This document shows, one piece after another, positions 1-8,672 of a stretch of 64,000 nucleotides of DNA (the stretch's first letter is position 1; every line of letters begins with the position of its first letter). This stretch comes from Leishmania donovani. Taxonomy: Eukaryota > Euglenozoa > Kinetoplastea > Trypanosomatida > Trypanosomatidae. The notes under the pieces are model-generated. The model ran no database searches. It saw only the letters and a list, made by a program, of their open reading frames with translations, and was not told where the DNA came from. Location of the stretch: positions 2,565,439 through 2,629,438 of the forward strand of contig NC_018263.1 in assembly GCF_000227135.1 (NCBI RefSeq). Direction: 5' to 3'. The position numbers were made by a program, and so were the translations under genes.

Positions 1-779
1 CAAACGCGAAGGCCCCCCGTCCCCCATAAGGGGTGGCGCTGGTTGGGGTGGCGGTTGTTGCAGAGGATGTGAGCTGCTTGCAAAGCAAAAACAGAGCAGC
101 AAACAAACAGAAACGAGAGAGTAAAGAAGATGCACAGAAGACGGTGAAGGGAAAAGATGAGAAAGCAAAAAAAAAGAGGAGTGTCAGAAGCTGCTGAGAT
201 AAAAGATGGGAGGGGGAAGGAGCGATGCACTTGAGAGGCTCATGCGTCAATGCCGCGTCTTGAGACGATGGACAGGGAGGGCTCGAAGAAAAGACGATAC
301 GTGTGCAGTGCGCTTGGTTTTACTCATGCGGCGAAGGTTCCACTGCTCCGCCGCTCTGCGTGAGGTATACAGAAAGAGAGAAGGGTGACAGCGGGGAAGG
401 GAAAGAAGGCACAGTGCGACAGAGTCACGGGGCCGGATGGAGGGGGCCTGCGCGAATGTCGACAACGCCCCCCTCCTCCTCCCATCCTCGAGAAAGTGAA
501 GTGGGGTCGGGGAAAGATCACTGACAGTGAGCACGAGGGAAGATGAGCCAAGGCGAGCCGTGAAGCTCACATGTAGCAGCCGCACGTCACCTTCTACGCG
601 CCGCAGTCCCCCGCAAGGACGGCATAAACCGAAGTCGTCTTCCGCCACGTTCGCGCTTGCGCAGAGCACAGCCCCACACAGAGAAGCCCGCGATGAGGAG
701 TTATGAGGGACGTAGAGCAGGCATGTGCCGCCGGCAGTCACACTGATGATGAGCACCGCGACGTTCTCGCGCCAGCAGC
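1..779. other. 3'-side spacer of the dienelactone hydrolase gene
   Basis: No gene is supported here. The coding strand is minus, so this is the 3' UTR and downstream spacer of the gene ending at 780. It is purine-rich on the plus strand, with an A run near 168-176. Open frames on both strands have low-complexity Ser/Pro/Arg-rich translations. Confidence 0.7.
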
Positions 780-1502
780 CTAATGGAGTGACTTCTTGAA
801 GAAGTCCAGCACAAGCTGACGTGCCGTCTCCACATCCTTCATTTCCTCAGCCGTGTACGCGTCCGGGTTGTAGCGGGCACCAAAGAACCCGTGGTGCAGG
901 GTGTCAAAGCGCTTGTGCACGTGCGGCTCCATCGGGTGCGAGTTGACAGCGGCTTCGACATCGTCCATGGGAGGCTCGTCCTTCGACGGCAGCACCAGCA
1001 CAGGCGTCTTCGCGGCCCTCACTCTGTCGGCAGTGAAGAAGGACGGGTGCGCCGTGGCGGCGGCGTCGATCTTGCCCTGTGCCGCCATCATGAACGGCAG
1101 GGCAGCACCCCAGCACATGCCAATGGCGCCAACCTTCGCACACCCCATCTGGCGCAGCAGCGCGATCGCCGCCTCCATGCGAGGCACAAAGGTGTCGAAC
1201 TGCGTGATTTTCTCCGCATACTGGAGCCAGCGCGTTGATTGGAAGTCGGCCGGCCACTCTGACTCAGGCCATGCCAGCGGTCCAAAGAAGTCCGGCATGA
1301 CAACAAGGAAGCCGTGCTCAGCTAGCACGTCAGCAAAGCGTTTCGAGTTGGGCAGCAAACCGAAGATGTCGCACACGAGCACCACGCCAGCCTTGCTGTT
1401 GTGTGGGCCCACCACGTAGAGGTCGTTGCCAGCGGGGCTGTACACACACTGGGCGGCGCCCTTTTCAGTGGGGCAGCAGCGGTTCGGGGGATCTGTGGAC
1501 AT
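780..1502 (-). CDS. dienelactone hydrolase family protein
   Basis: A 240-aa alpha/beta hydrolase of the dienelactone hydrolase (carboxymethylenebutenolidase) family. The nucleophile elbow is visible as G-M-C-W-G, with Cys130 in place of serine, as is typical of the family. An acid candidate, Asp175, sits in the S-K-D-E-P segment, and His203/204 in H-H-G-F-F-G-A-R completes the triad. The early V-C-D-I-F-G-L motif (residues 43-49) is also family-typical. Length matches the usual 230-250 aa. There is no signal peptide or membrane segment, so it is probably cytosolic. The natural substrate in trypanosomatids is not known to me, and the aromatic-degradation role of bacterial relatives should not be transferred. 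The stop is TAG at 780-782. Confidence 0.9.
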   Translation of the reverse strand: MSTDPPNRCCPTEKGAAQCVYSPAGNDLYVVGPHNSKAGVVLVCDIFGLLPNSKRFADVLAEHGFLVVMPDFFGPLAWPESEWPADFQSTRWLQYAEKITQFDTFVPRMEAAIALLRQMGCAKVGAIGMCWGAALPFMMAAQGKIDAAATAHPSFFTADRVRAAKTPVLVLPSKDEPPMDDVEAAVNSHPMEPHVHKRFDTLHHGFFGARYNPDAYTAEEMKDVETARQLVLDFFKKSLH

Positions 1503-3351
1503 TTACTCTGCTGCTTGCAGATCTGTGTCAACAAAAAAGTGGGGGAATGTCTTCAGCTACTGCAGTCCACTTGAGGCGGTTTACAAGGATTAGGAGCTCG
1601 CCTCAAAGACAAGTGCGCTATGCTGAGCTAAGGAGCCTCGCAAAAGAAATGGGTGCTTCAGGTGTGAGGCGTAGAAGCATGCTTCGTGTGTGTGTGTGTG
1701 CGCGCGCGTGTAAAGTGCGGCATGACGTAAGGCGGAGAGGAGAGAGTCGTGTGGCGTGGGGCGAGGGAGTGCGGGCAGGAAAAACACGTATGCGAGCGCG
1801 CAGGCAGAGAGAGAGCGCGGCAAGCACAGGAGCGAGAGGTCAGTGGAGCGTGGCAGCGCGACGGAACTAGAAGGTCCGCGTGGGCTCACCTCGATACGAG
1901 CGGCGTGCGGTGGGGGAGAGACAGAAAGGACCAAAGGAACACCGAGAGAGAGACTTGGCGCGCTGCGCAGGCAAGGGGCTTTCAGAATCCCAGGAAGGCG
2001 TAGCAGTCTCGACTGTGCTGAACATGATGCAGGCGTTACTCCGTGCTGGTCTCTTGAATTCCGCCTGCGCATCAGTGAAGTGCCATGGGATCGCTTTCCA
2101 GTTCATGTAGGTCGGCTGCCGCCGTTTTCGCTTCCTCTGCCGCGGTAGCAAAACAAGGAAGAGCTGAAGCGGACGAGATAAGAGGCCAGCATCTAAGGTC
2201 GGGTAGGGAACTCAGAGGAGCAGACAGCGGATGGAGGTGTGAGCAGAGAGGGTATACGGGGAGCCGGCGTCGCTGTCGCAGTGGCACATGCCGACACAGG
2301 AGAAAAAAAAGCAGAGAACAAAGACGAGAGAAGCATTCATAGGAGAGGGAGAGAGCAGCGAGGTCTGTGTGCGGTGGCTGCGCTTCGACGGACGAGAGAG
2401 CGAAATCGATCATGCACACAGAGAGGGCAACAAAGAGAGAGGATGATGCTGCGAAGCGGTTGAAGTGCGAAACACTGTAAGGGTAGAGCCAGCGACACGA
2501 TTCGACGGCAGCAACAGCAAAAACGAATATACTTGATCTCGCTGTCTTTTCCTGACCGGGGAAGGAGAACTTGAGGAGAGTGGCGGTGGGGAGAGGGGAG
2601 GGGGGACCGAGTAGTGCCATCCGTTTCGATCTAAGTCGTGCCTCGTCGTTACATGCTTTGGAAGAATCGAAAACAAAGAGGAAAGCAGGAAAGGAACGAA
2701 GCAGATCGTGGATGGGTCACCTTGGCTGCCATGGGTCGTGGAGCAGCCGCACTACTTCAAAAAAAAAAAACGAGAAACAGCGAGAATAGAAAGACAACAG
2801 GCACACGCGAACCAGAAATGTGTCCGTCTGAAGCCATGGACACCGGAGGTGGGAAGAGTGTATCGCCAAACGAAGATAGATGCAAGAGGAAAGAGCCGGA
2901 CGTCTTCTGCAACATAGCAGCCGCAGACTAAAGGGCAGAGACGCAGAGAGAGAGGGAGAGAGCAGACACACTAATAAACGAGAAGACGAAAAAAGGAAAG
3001 ATGTCGCCGGAGAAGCTACTCGAGGAGCGTCTTGTCCCATCGAATGGTTACGGATTACTTTGGCCGGTTTGGGGGACAAGAAAACAACGAAGTGAAAGAG
3101 AAAGGGACTGCCGCACCGTGCAGACCAAATTAGCGACGTGCTCTGTCGTCTACGTATACATGAATACTTCCACAGTTTGGCAATGCACAATGACAGAGGC
3201 CTACGTGTGCACGCGGCAGACCTGTGCGTGAGAAGCTCCGTGAGCATTACCCTCGTCGTCTTTTTGTTTTCGTTTGACGGTGGGCCGTTCCGTGGTGCGC
3301 GGCAGTGCGATTTCAGCTGCACCTAAAGCAAAAAAAAAACTAATGAGCCGC
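1503..3351. other. intergenic spacer: leader of dienelactone hydrolase, 3' UTR of PIMT
   Basis: No gene is supported. A GT/GC alternating tract lies at about 1686-1711 and an A run at 2759-2770. Long purine stretches on the plus strand (for example 1730-1850 and 2930-3000) are pyrimidine-rich on the transcribed strand, as expected for trans-splicing signals. Confidence 0.65.
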
Positions 3352-4131
3352 TTACGTGCGCGTCGTCACGTCGCCATCGAGCTGGGCATGTAGAGATGTG
3401 AGCGGCACAAATTGCACGTGACACGCTCGCCGCATCGTGAAAGCGCCTTCATCGCCCTTCGTGAACACCTGTAACTCCTGCACCTCGGCCGGGCTACCAA
3501 CGGGAATCACCAGCGTACCACCGCACCGGAGAAGGCTTAGGTACTCGGGCACGAGACTCTTCGGCGCGGTGGCGCCGACGTGGATGACGTCAAAGCATTC
3601 GCCTTTTTCCTCACCAACACCCGCGATGGAGCGAGGCTTTCGTCCGTCTCCGTGCAGCAACGTGACGCGGCGCCCGCGGATCCACTCAGGGAAGTGCGAC
3701 TCGAGGACGCGCATTGACTGCTTCTGGAGCTCCTGCACGTGCTCGATGCCGACCACCTCAAACATCGGCGGCTCACCGTCTCGCCAAGCCGCCTCACACA
3801 GCGCAGCAAAGGCAGCCGTCATGTAGCCGCTGCCACTACCGATGTCCAGCAGTCGCAGCGGCTGGCTATGGCCACGGTTCAGATTCTTGTGGCGCAGCAC
3901 AGACGGGCTCACCAGCTCCAACATGATAGCATGCATATGTGGAGCGCTGATGGTCACGCCGAAACCGATGGGCAGAGGCTGATCACGGTAAGCATCTTTG
4001 GGGTTGCGCACGAACCATCCGCGGTCCACACGGCGCATCACCTCAATCACCTCGGGTGTTTTGATGAGACCCTCGCGCTGCAGTGCAGCCACCATCCCCG
4101 CATTCGTCGTTGACGAGCAGTGCCATGCCAT
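3352..4131 (-). CDS. PCMT: protein-L-isoaspartate O-methyltransferase
   Basis: A 259-aa SAM-dependent enzyme that methylates isoaspartyl residues, the first step in repair of deamidated proteins. Diagnostic segments are V-T-I-S-A-P-H-M-H-A (residues 59-68, with the conserved active-site Ser62), SAM motif I L-D-I-G-S-G-S-G-Y (95-103), the acidic V-G-I-E-H segment after beta-2, and F-D-V-I-H-V-G-A-T-A-P followed by G-G-T-L-V-I-P-V-G near the C-terminus. It is slightly longer than the 225-aa mammalian enzyme because of insertions around residues 79-92 and 115-120. It is probably cytosolic. Its first 62 codons reappear beyond the gap at 4485-4583. That second copy is best read as an assembly duplicate. 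Confidence 0.95.
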   Translation of the reverse strand: MAWHCSSTTNAGMVAALQREGLIKTPEVIEVMRRVDRGWFVRNPKDAYRDQPLPIGFGVTISAPHMHAIMLELVSPSVLRHKNLNRGHSQPLRLLDIGSGSGYMTAAFAALCEAAWRDGEPPMFEVVGIEHVQELQKQSMRVLESHFPEWIRGRRVTLLHGDGRKPRSIAGVGEEKGECFDVIHVGATAPKSLVPEYLSLLRCGGTLVIPVGSPAEVQELQVFTKGDEGAFTMRRACHVQFVPLTSLHAQLDGDVTTRT

Positions 4132-4197
4132 GTTGTCGAGTGTGAGCCTCTCAGCCTGGGTGTATCTTGGAGACTTCAGTGGCGGATAGAAACCCTT

Positions 4198-4215
4198 CTT
4201 TCATACAAAAAAAAA
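4198..4215 (-). promoter_or_regulatory. candidate trans-splice acceptor for PIMT
   Basis: On the minus strand a ten-T tract (plus 4206-4215) is followed within a few bases by an AG (plus 4199-4198), about 67 nt upstream of the PIMT ATG. This is the classic trypanosomatid polypyrimidine-AG arrangement. The choice of this AG is inference. Confidence 0.5.
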
Positions 4216-4484
4216 ATCTGCAGTGATGGAAAGCACAGGAAGGGTGACGGCAAATCAGAGGTCGTACACGCACACGTCTGTGCGTGCAGCGGCACTGAGC
4301 AAGCGCTGGCGCACTTCAGAAAAGGGGCGAGGCAAAACTCACCCGATACTTGCCGTTGTCATCAAAGGAAACGATAGGCTGGAGAGAGGGAGCTGTGGAA
4401 AGAGGAGTGGGTGCCCCGTTTTCGCTAGGGAGGGGGGGTGCACACCTCACCGTCGGTTTATTCGACACACACACAGGAAGGGAA

Positions 4485-4583
4485 NNNNNNNNNNNNNNNN
4501 NNNNNNNNNNNNNNNNNNNNNNNNNNNNNNNNNNNNNNNNNNNNNNNNNNNNNNNNNNNNNNNNNNNNNNNNNNNNNNNNNNN
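4485..4583. other. assembly gap (99 N)
   Basis: A run of 99 N. The 540 bases before it (3945-4484) and the 540 bases after it (4584-5123) appear identical, with the match running exactly to both contig ends. Confidence 0.97.
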
Positions 4584-5123
4584 CGCTGATGGTCACGCCG
4601 AAACCGATGGGCAGAGGCTGATCACGGTAAGCATCTTTGGGGTTGCGCACGAACCATCCGCGGTCCACACGGCGCATCACCTCAATCACCTCGGGTGTTT
4701 TGATGAGACCCTCGCGCTGCAGTGCAGCCACCATCCCCGCATTCGTCGTTGACGAGCAGTGCCATGCCATGTTGTCGAGTGTGAGCCTCTCAGCCTGGGT
4801 GTATCTTGGAGACTTCAGTGGCGGATAGAAACCCTTCTTTCATACAAAAAAAAAATCTGCAGTGATGGAAAGCACAGGAAGGGTGACGGCAAATCAGAGG
4901 TCGTACACGCACACGTCTGTGCGTGCAGCGGCACTGAGCAAGCGCTGGCGCACTTCAGAAAAGGGGCGAGGCAAAACTCACCCGATACTTGCCGTTGTCA
5001 TCAAAGGAAACGATAGGCTGGAGAGAGGGAGCTGTGGAAAGAGGAGTGGGTGCCCCGTTTTCGCTAGGGAGGGGGGGTGCACACCTCACCGTCGGTTTAT
5101 TCGACACACACACAGGAAGGGAA
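4584..5123 (-). repeat. exact duplicate of 3945-4484, containing a partial PIMT copy
   Basis: Bases 4584-5123 read the same as 3945-4484 (offset 639). They include the first 62 codons of PIMT (4770 down to 4584) and its leader. The match ends exactly where the left contig ends and begins exactly where the right contig starts. An unmerged contig overlap explains this better than a real tandem duplication, so it should not be counted as a second gene. Confidence 0.85.
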
Positions 5124-5340
5124 GGACAGGAAAGACGCAGAGAGGAGGGAGAGGGAATCGCACGAGAAAAGGGTAGATAGGAGGGACTGTGCAGTGGGAG
5201 AGCGCCATCCACGGACTGCCGCCGCGCGCACGGCACCGCATGCTGCGGTAGGCGCCTCGTGCATATTTCAGGCATTGAACAGAAACTGTGTGTGCCCAAG
5301 CGTGCTGCTTCTCTTTTTCCCAGTTCACCCCTCAGCCCAG
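5124..5340. other. spacer upstream of the retroposon pair
   Basis: Purine-rich plus strand at 5124-5190. No gene is seen. Confidence 0.5.
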
Positions 5341-6325
5341 ACGATGACCGGCCACCTCACCGTGGTAGCCGGGTCCAGTATCCACGCTCTGTGGGGAGTT
5401 CAAGCGCCTGCACAACATGCTCTCGGGCACAGCTGCGGGACCTTGGTGCCGGTGGGCTGGTCGAAGCTGGTGTTGTGCCGAAGAGACTTGCGGCCGTGAT
5501 CACCAGTGTACCAGGTCACTACGAATCGCGTCACCAGTTCAACAGATACGCTACTTGGCGAGTCTCTGACTTCGACATCAGGCCACATGGTGAAAAACGC
5601 ACACAAGCACTATGCACACGCGCGCATGCCGAGCACCGCTGGCATGTGGTGTGCCGCATCCAACCGAGGCACGCGGCCGCCAGGAGGGCGCGAGTGATGA
5701 GCGAGAAAGGCACGAAGGCATCCACACCGAGGAACACTACGGTGCACGTGCGCGCGCTGTGCGGCACCTCCTTCATCCGACCAGGTGGGCTGATGAGGCG
5801 CACATGCCGGCAGCATCACGAGAGCACCCTCGAGTCCTGCAGGCGCCGGGGTGGAGAGCGGCCGCACCACATTGCGGAATGCCACGGCTCGAGGCCCCTC
5901 AGGGCGAGGCATGGCATACAGGCAGGGTGTGCAGGGTCTCAGAGGGAGCCTGGCCTGAGGCTGGCCAACCTCCTCCCCTGAGCTCACCCGGCATGCGCCC
6001 GGACCACCACCCCGCTGCTCCACGCACGACAGATGCCCACCGCCACCACCCTCGAGCCGGACTGCGCACGCGGCCCACGTGGGTCAATGCGCGCAGTGGG
6101 CCCGGGCCCGTCTGGCGCCGATCACGCAGCACGTACGTGAAAGAAGGGACGAGGACGGGCACGAAGTGCCCGCAAGGTGCATGGCCCGACTCGGCAGCAG
6201 GGACGGCTCGCCCTACACAACGAGGATGCAGCCGTGGCGCAGCAGAAGGCAGGTGAACTGTAGTCGTGTACCCGTGTACATCTTTGTGGGCGGGCTCGTG
6301 GTGGAATGGGCATACGGTGAGAATA
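5341..6325 (+). mobile_element. Pr77-bearing SIDER/ingi-related retroposon, long copy (A)
   Basis: The left end carries a close match to the Pr77 hallmark of trypanosomatid ingi/L1Tc-clade retroposons: G-C-C-A-C-C-T-C-A-C-C-G-T-G-G then C-G-G-G-T-C-C-A-G-T-A at about 5350-5380. The right end (G-G-G-C-A-T-A-C-G-G-T-G-A at 6308-6320) matches the ends of the copies at 6965 and 42757. The body also shares C-A-C-T-A-C-G-A-A-T-C-G with the 42.3-kb copy. At about 985 bp it is longer than a typical 0.55-0.65 kb SIDER, so a DIRE or composite element is possible. No intact reverse transcriptase frame is seen. It is antisense to the flanking genes. Confidence 0.7.
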
Positions 6326-6521
6326 CAGCGGCGAGAAATGGAGAGCGCTTGACGCATGAAAGGACTTCGGAGGCTTCAGCTCTGCTCAGTGTCTGTGCTG
6401 CTCTGTCTCTCCTCCCTCTTTCTCACTCTGTGCTCGTTGCAGGCATTGTGTTCGTATAGCTACTCTGTTTTCTACTTTAAAGGGCGGAGGGAGTTATGCC
6501 GCGTTGCCTATGAGGAGCGGC
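6326..6521. other. spacer between retroposon A and the second gap
   Basis: A T/C-rich stretch (about 6370-6480) on the plus strand. No gene is seen. Bases 6482-6521 end the contig. Confidence 0.4.
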
Positions 6522-6620
6522 NNNNNNNNNNNNNNNNNNNNNNNNNNNNNNNNNNNNNNNNNNNNNNNNNNNNNNNNNNNNNNNNNNNNNNNNNNNNNNN
6601 NNNNNNNNNNNNNNNNNNNN
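6522..6620. other. assembly gap (99 N)
   Basis: A run of 99 N. The right contig begins inside a second retroposon copy, so the assembly broke in a repeat and the true gap size is unknown. Confidence 0.97.
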
Positions 6621-6965
6621 CCCCTGAGCTCACCCGGCATGCGCCCGGACCACCACCCCGCTGCTCCACGCACGACAGATGCCCACCGCCACCACCCTCG
6701 AGCCGGACTGCGCACGCGGCCCACGTGGGTCAATGCGCGCAGTGGGCCCGGGCCCGTCTGGTGCCGATCACGCAGCACGTACGTGAAAGAAGGGACGAGG
6801 ACGGGCACGAAGTGCCCGCAAGGTGCATGGCCCGACTCGGCAGCAGGGACGGCTCGCCCTACACGACGAGGATGCAGCCGTGGCGCAGCAGAAAGCAGGT
6901 GAGCGGTGGTGGCTTATGCATCTATCAGCGAACGTGCTCGTCGGGGACTACGGGCACACGGTGAA
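6621..6965 (+). mobile_element. second Pr77/SIDER copy, 3' part only (B)
   Basis: Bases 6621-6897 match 5975-6251 of copy A with about three substitutions and then diverge. It ends with G-G-G-C-A-C-A-C-G-G-T-G-A-A near 6952-6965, the same terminal motif as the other plus-strand copies. The substitutions and the different 3' end show it is a distinct insertion, unlike the exact duplicate at 4584-5123. Its 5' half is lost in the gap. Confidence 0.7.
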
Positions 6966-7697
6966 TCGCAAAAGCTTCTTTAGTGTTGAAGGCACTGATG
7001 GTGGCGAGCCACAGTGTTTTTGGTGTCCACGGCACAGAATGCTTTACGTCCATGTGTGCGGAAGTGGTTAGCCGCTCCCCTACATGCTGTCCTCTCGAGT
7101 GCACCGTTATTGTTTTCTCTTTGTTTGGACTTTCGATAACAGGAACGATAAGCAGGAAAAAAAGCGACCCCAAACGGCGACGCGCACATGTGAGGCGCGT
7201 CTGGTGAGGGAGCGGCTGAGAGGCAAGAGCGAGAGGGAGGAGAAAGCGTCGACAAGAGCACGCCAAGGCACAGCACGCATTCGAATGTGGAGCCAAAAGC
7301 CGGTTAGTGAAAGAGACGTGCTTGCGTAGATGTGCCCTCGACTCGCGCTCTTACCCATCCCATCATGGTCCCGCTGTTCTTCTCCTCGCTGGGCAGATGG
7401 GGCGTTGTGCGGTGGGGACCACCGAAGGCAAGAATGGTCAGACACAGGGCACTCGCAGATGCACACGTGCGTGAACTGAAGCATCGCGTCGAAGCGGAAC
7501 AACAAAACCCCACGTATCACCTTCAATGCGAAACAACAACAAAAAAAGAAAAGATGCTGGTAAAGAGAGAGCTGGGGCCAAAGGTGCAGCTGCGGTGATG
7601 CACTACAACGGCGGGCAAACGAGGCTCTTGTTCGCGCAAACGCTGCGCCCATGATTTGCTGGTCAAGCAAGTCTCCCTACGCGGCATTGCCGTCCAT
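6966..7697. other. 3'-side spacer of the acyl-CoA-binding protein gene
   Basis: No gene is supported. Open frames here are low-complexity and lack coding-type third-position bias. Confidence 0.6.
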
Positions 7698-8672
7698 CTA
7701 CCAGTTGAACCACGTTGACAAGGCGCTTGGGCTGACTGGTCTGTCGGTGGCAACGGGCATCTTTTTCGATTGCGGCGCCCCGCATGAGTCACGCACGGCG
7801 GCCTCTGTCATCGATCGTGCTGACGGGCGCACCGGCGGCGGTACAATCGGTACACGAGCGGCGCTATCGTTACTGCACCAAATCGGCTTCAACGGTGGCC
7901 CGGGAGCTGCGGGGGCGGCACCAGAGGGAGTGAGGCACGTGCGTCCCGCGCGAATTGGAGGGCCGTTGGTGGAGGTGCCGGTGCCGTTTTGCTCGGCGTG
8001 GCTTGGCGCACTTTTCTCCAACAGTTGCCGAAACGCATGCCGCGCACGCATGAGCTCAGTGGCAAGGTAGCGTATGTTCTCTACCGTGGCCCCCGAGTGA
8101 GAGAGAACATCTGCATCCCAGTCGGCCATCTCCGCAGCGCTGAGCTTTGACGGCGGCGATTCCCGGCACGCCTCTTCGCCAGCGGTGGCGGGCGAAGGCC
8201 CTTGGCGGACAGCGAGAATGTCGTTATTGGCGCGAGCGCCGCCGCTGGCCAAAGCCTCGCTGCTGTGCGGCGAGTTGCCAGGGTTCGGTGCCGTCTTTGA
8301 CTTCATTTCTCGCAGACGCGACGGCCAATCGACACCGCCGGCGCGAGCGGCGGCCCCTGACGTGGGCGCGGGCTGCCCAGTCGAGTTCTCCAACTGCGTC
8401 AGGAGCTGCTCAAACTGTTGGACAAAGAACACCATCGCTTCGAAATTAGACATGCGCCCGAGCTGCTTCCATGCCTGATGCTTGTGGCGCTCCCTCGAGT
8501 ACCAGAAAGATGGTGCCGCAGTGGTGCACTGGCCGTGATCGGCTTGCTGGCGCAGCGCATAGAACATTAGCCGTTGCGCATCCGATAGCAGAGGACTCTC
8601 CTCCAGGTTGCCAATGTAGTAGTCAAAGTACTTGGCGACCTCATAGTACTTGTCTGGAAACGACAACTCCAT
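7698..8672 (-). CDS. acyl-CoA-binding domain protein
   Basis: A 324-aa protein with an N-terminal ACBP domain at about residues 8-92. It shows L-M-F-Y-A-L-R-Q-Q-A-D-H-G (the usual YxxYKQAT-x-G helix 2), then H-K-H-Q-A-W-K-Q-L-G (the KWxAW segment of helix 3) and a helix 4 ending E-Q-L-L. ACBP domains bind long-chain acyl-CoA esters and buffer or deliver them to lipid synthesis. The rest, about residues 95-324, is low-complexity and rich in Ala, Pro and Ser. There is no convincing transmembrane helix. Longer ACBPs with extra C-terminal regions are common in eukaryotes. The role of the tail is unknown. Confidence 0.85.
   Translation of the reverse strand: MELSFPDKYYEVAKYFDYYIGNLEESPLLSDAQRLMFYALRQQADHGQCTTAAPSFWYSRERHKHQAWKQLGRMSNFEAMVFFVQQFEQLLTQLENSTGQPAPTSGAAARAGGVDWPSRLREMKSKTAPNPGNSPHSSEALASGGARANNDILAVRQGPSPATAGEEACRESPPSKLSAAEMADWDADVLSHSGATVENIRYLATELMRARHAFRQLLEKSAPSHAEQNGTGTSTNGPPIRAGRTCLTPSGAAPAAPGPPLKPIWCSNDSAARVPIVPPPVRPSARSMTEAAVRDSCGAPQSKKMPVATDRPVSPSALSTWFNW

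Noticed and set aside
247..756. A 169-codon minus frame after the dienelactone hydrolase gene
   Set aside because: Starts only 24 nt past that stop with no room for a splice acceptor; Ser/Leu/Pro-rich spacer composition.
4447..4770. Second, partial PIMT gene
   Set aside because: Exact duplicate ending at contig edges; best explained as an unmerged overlap.
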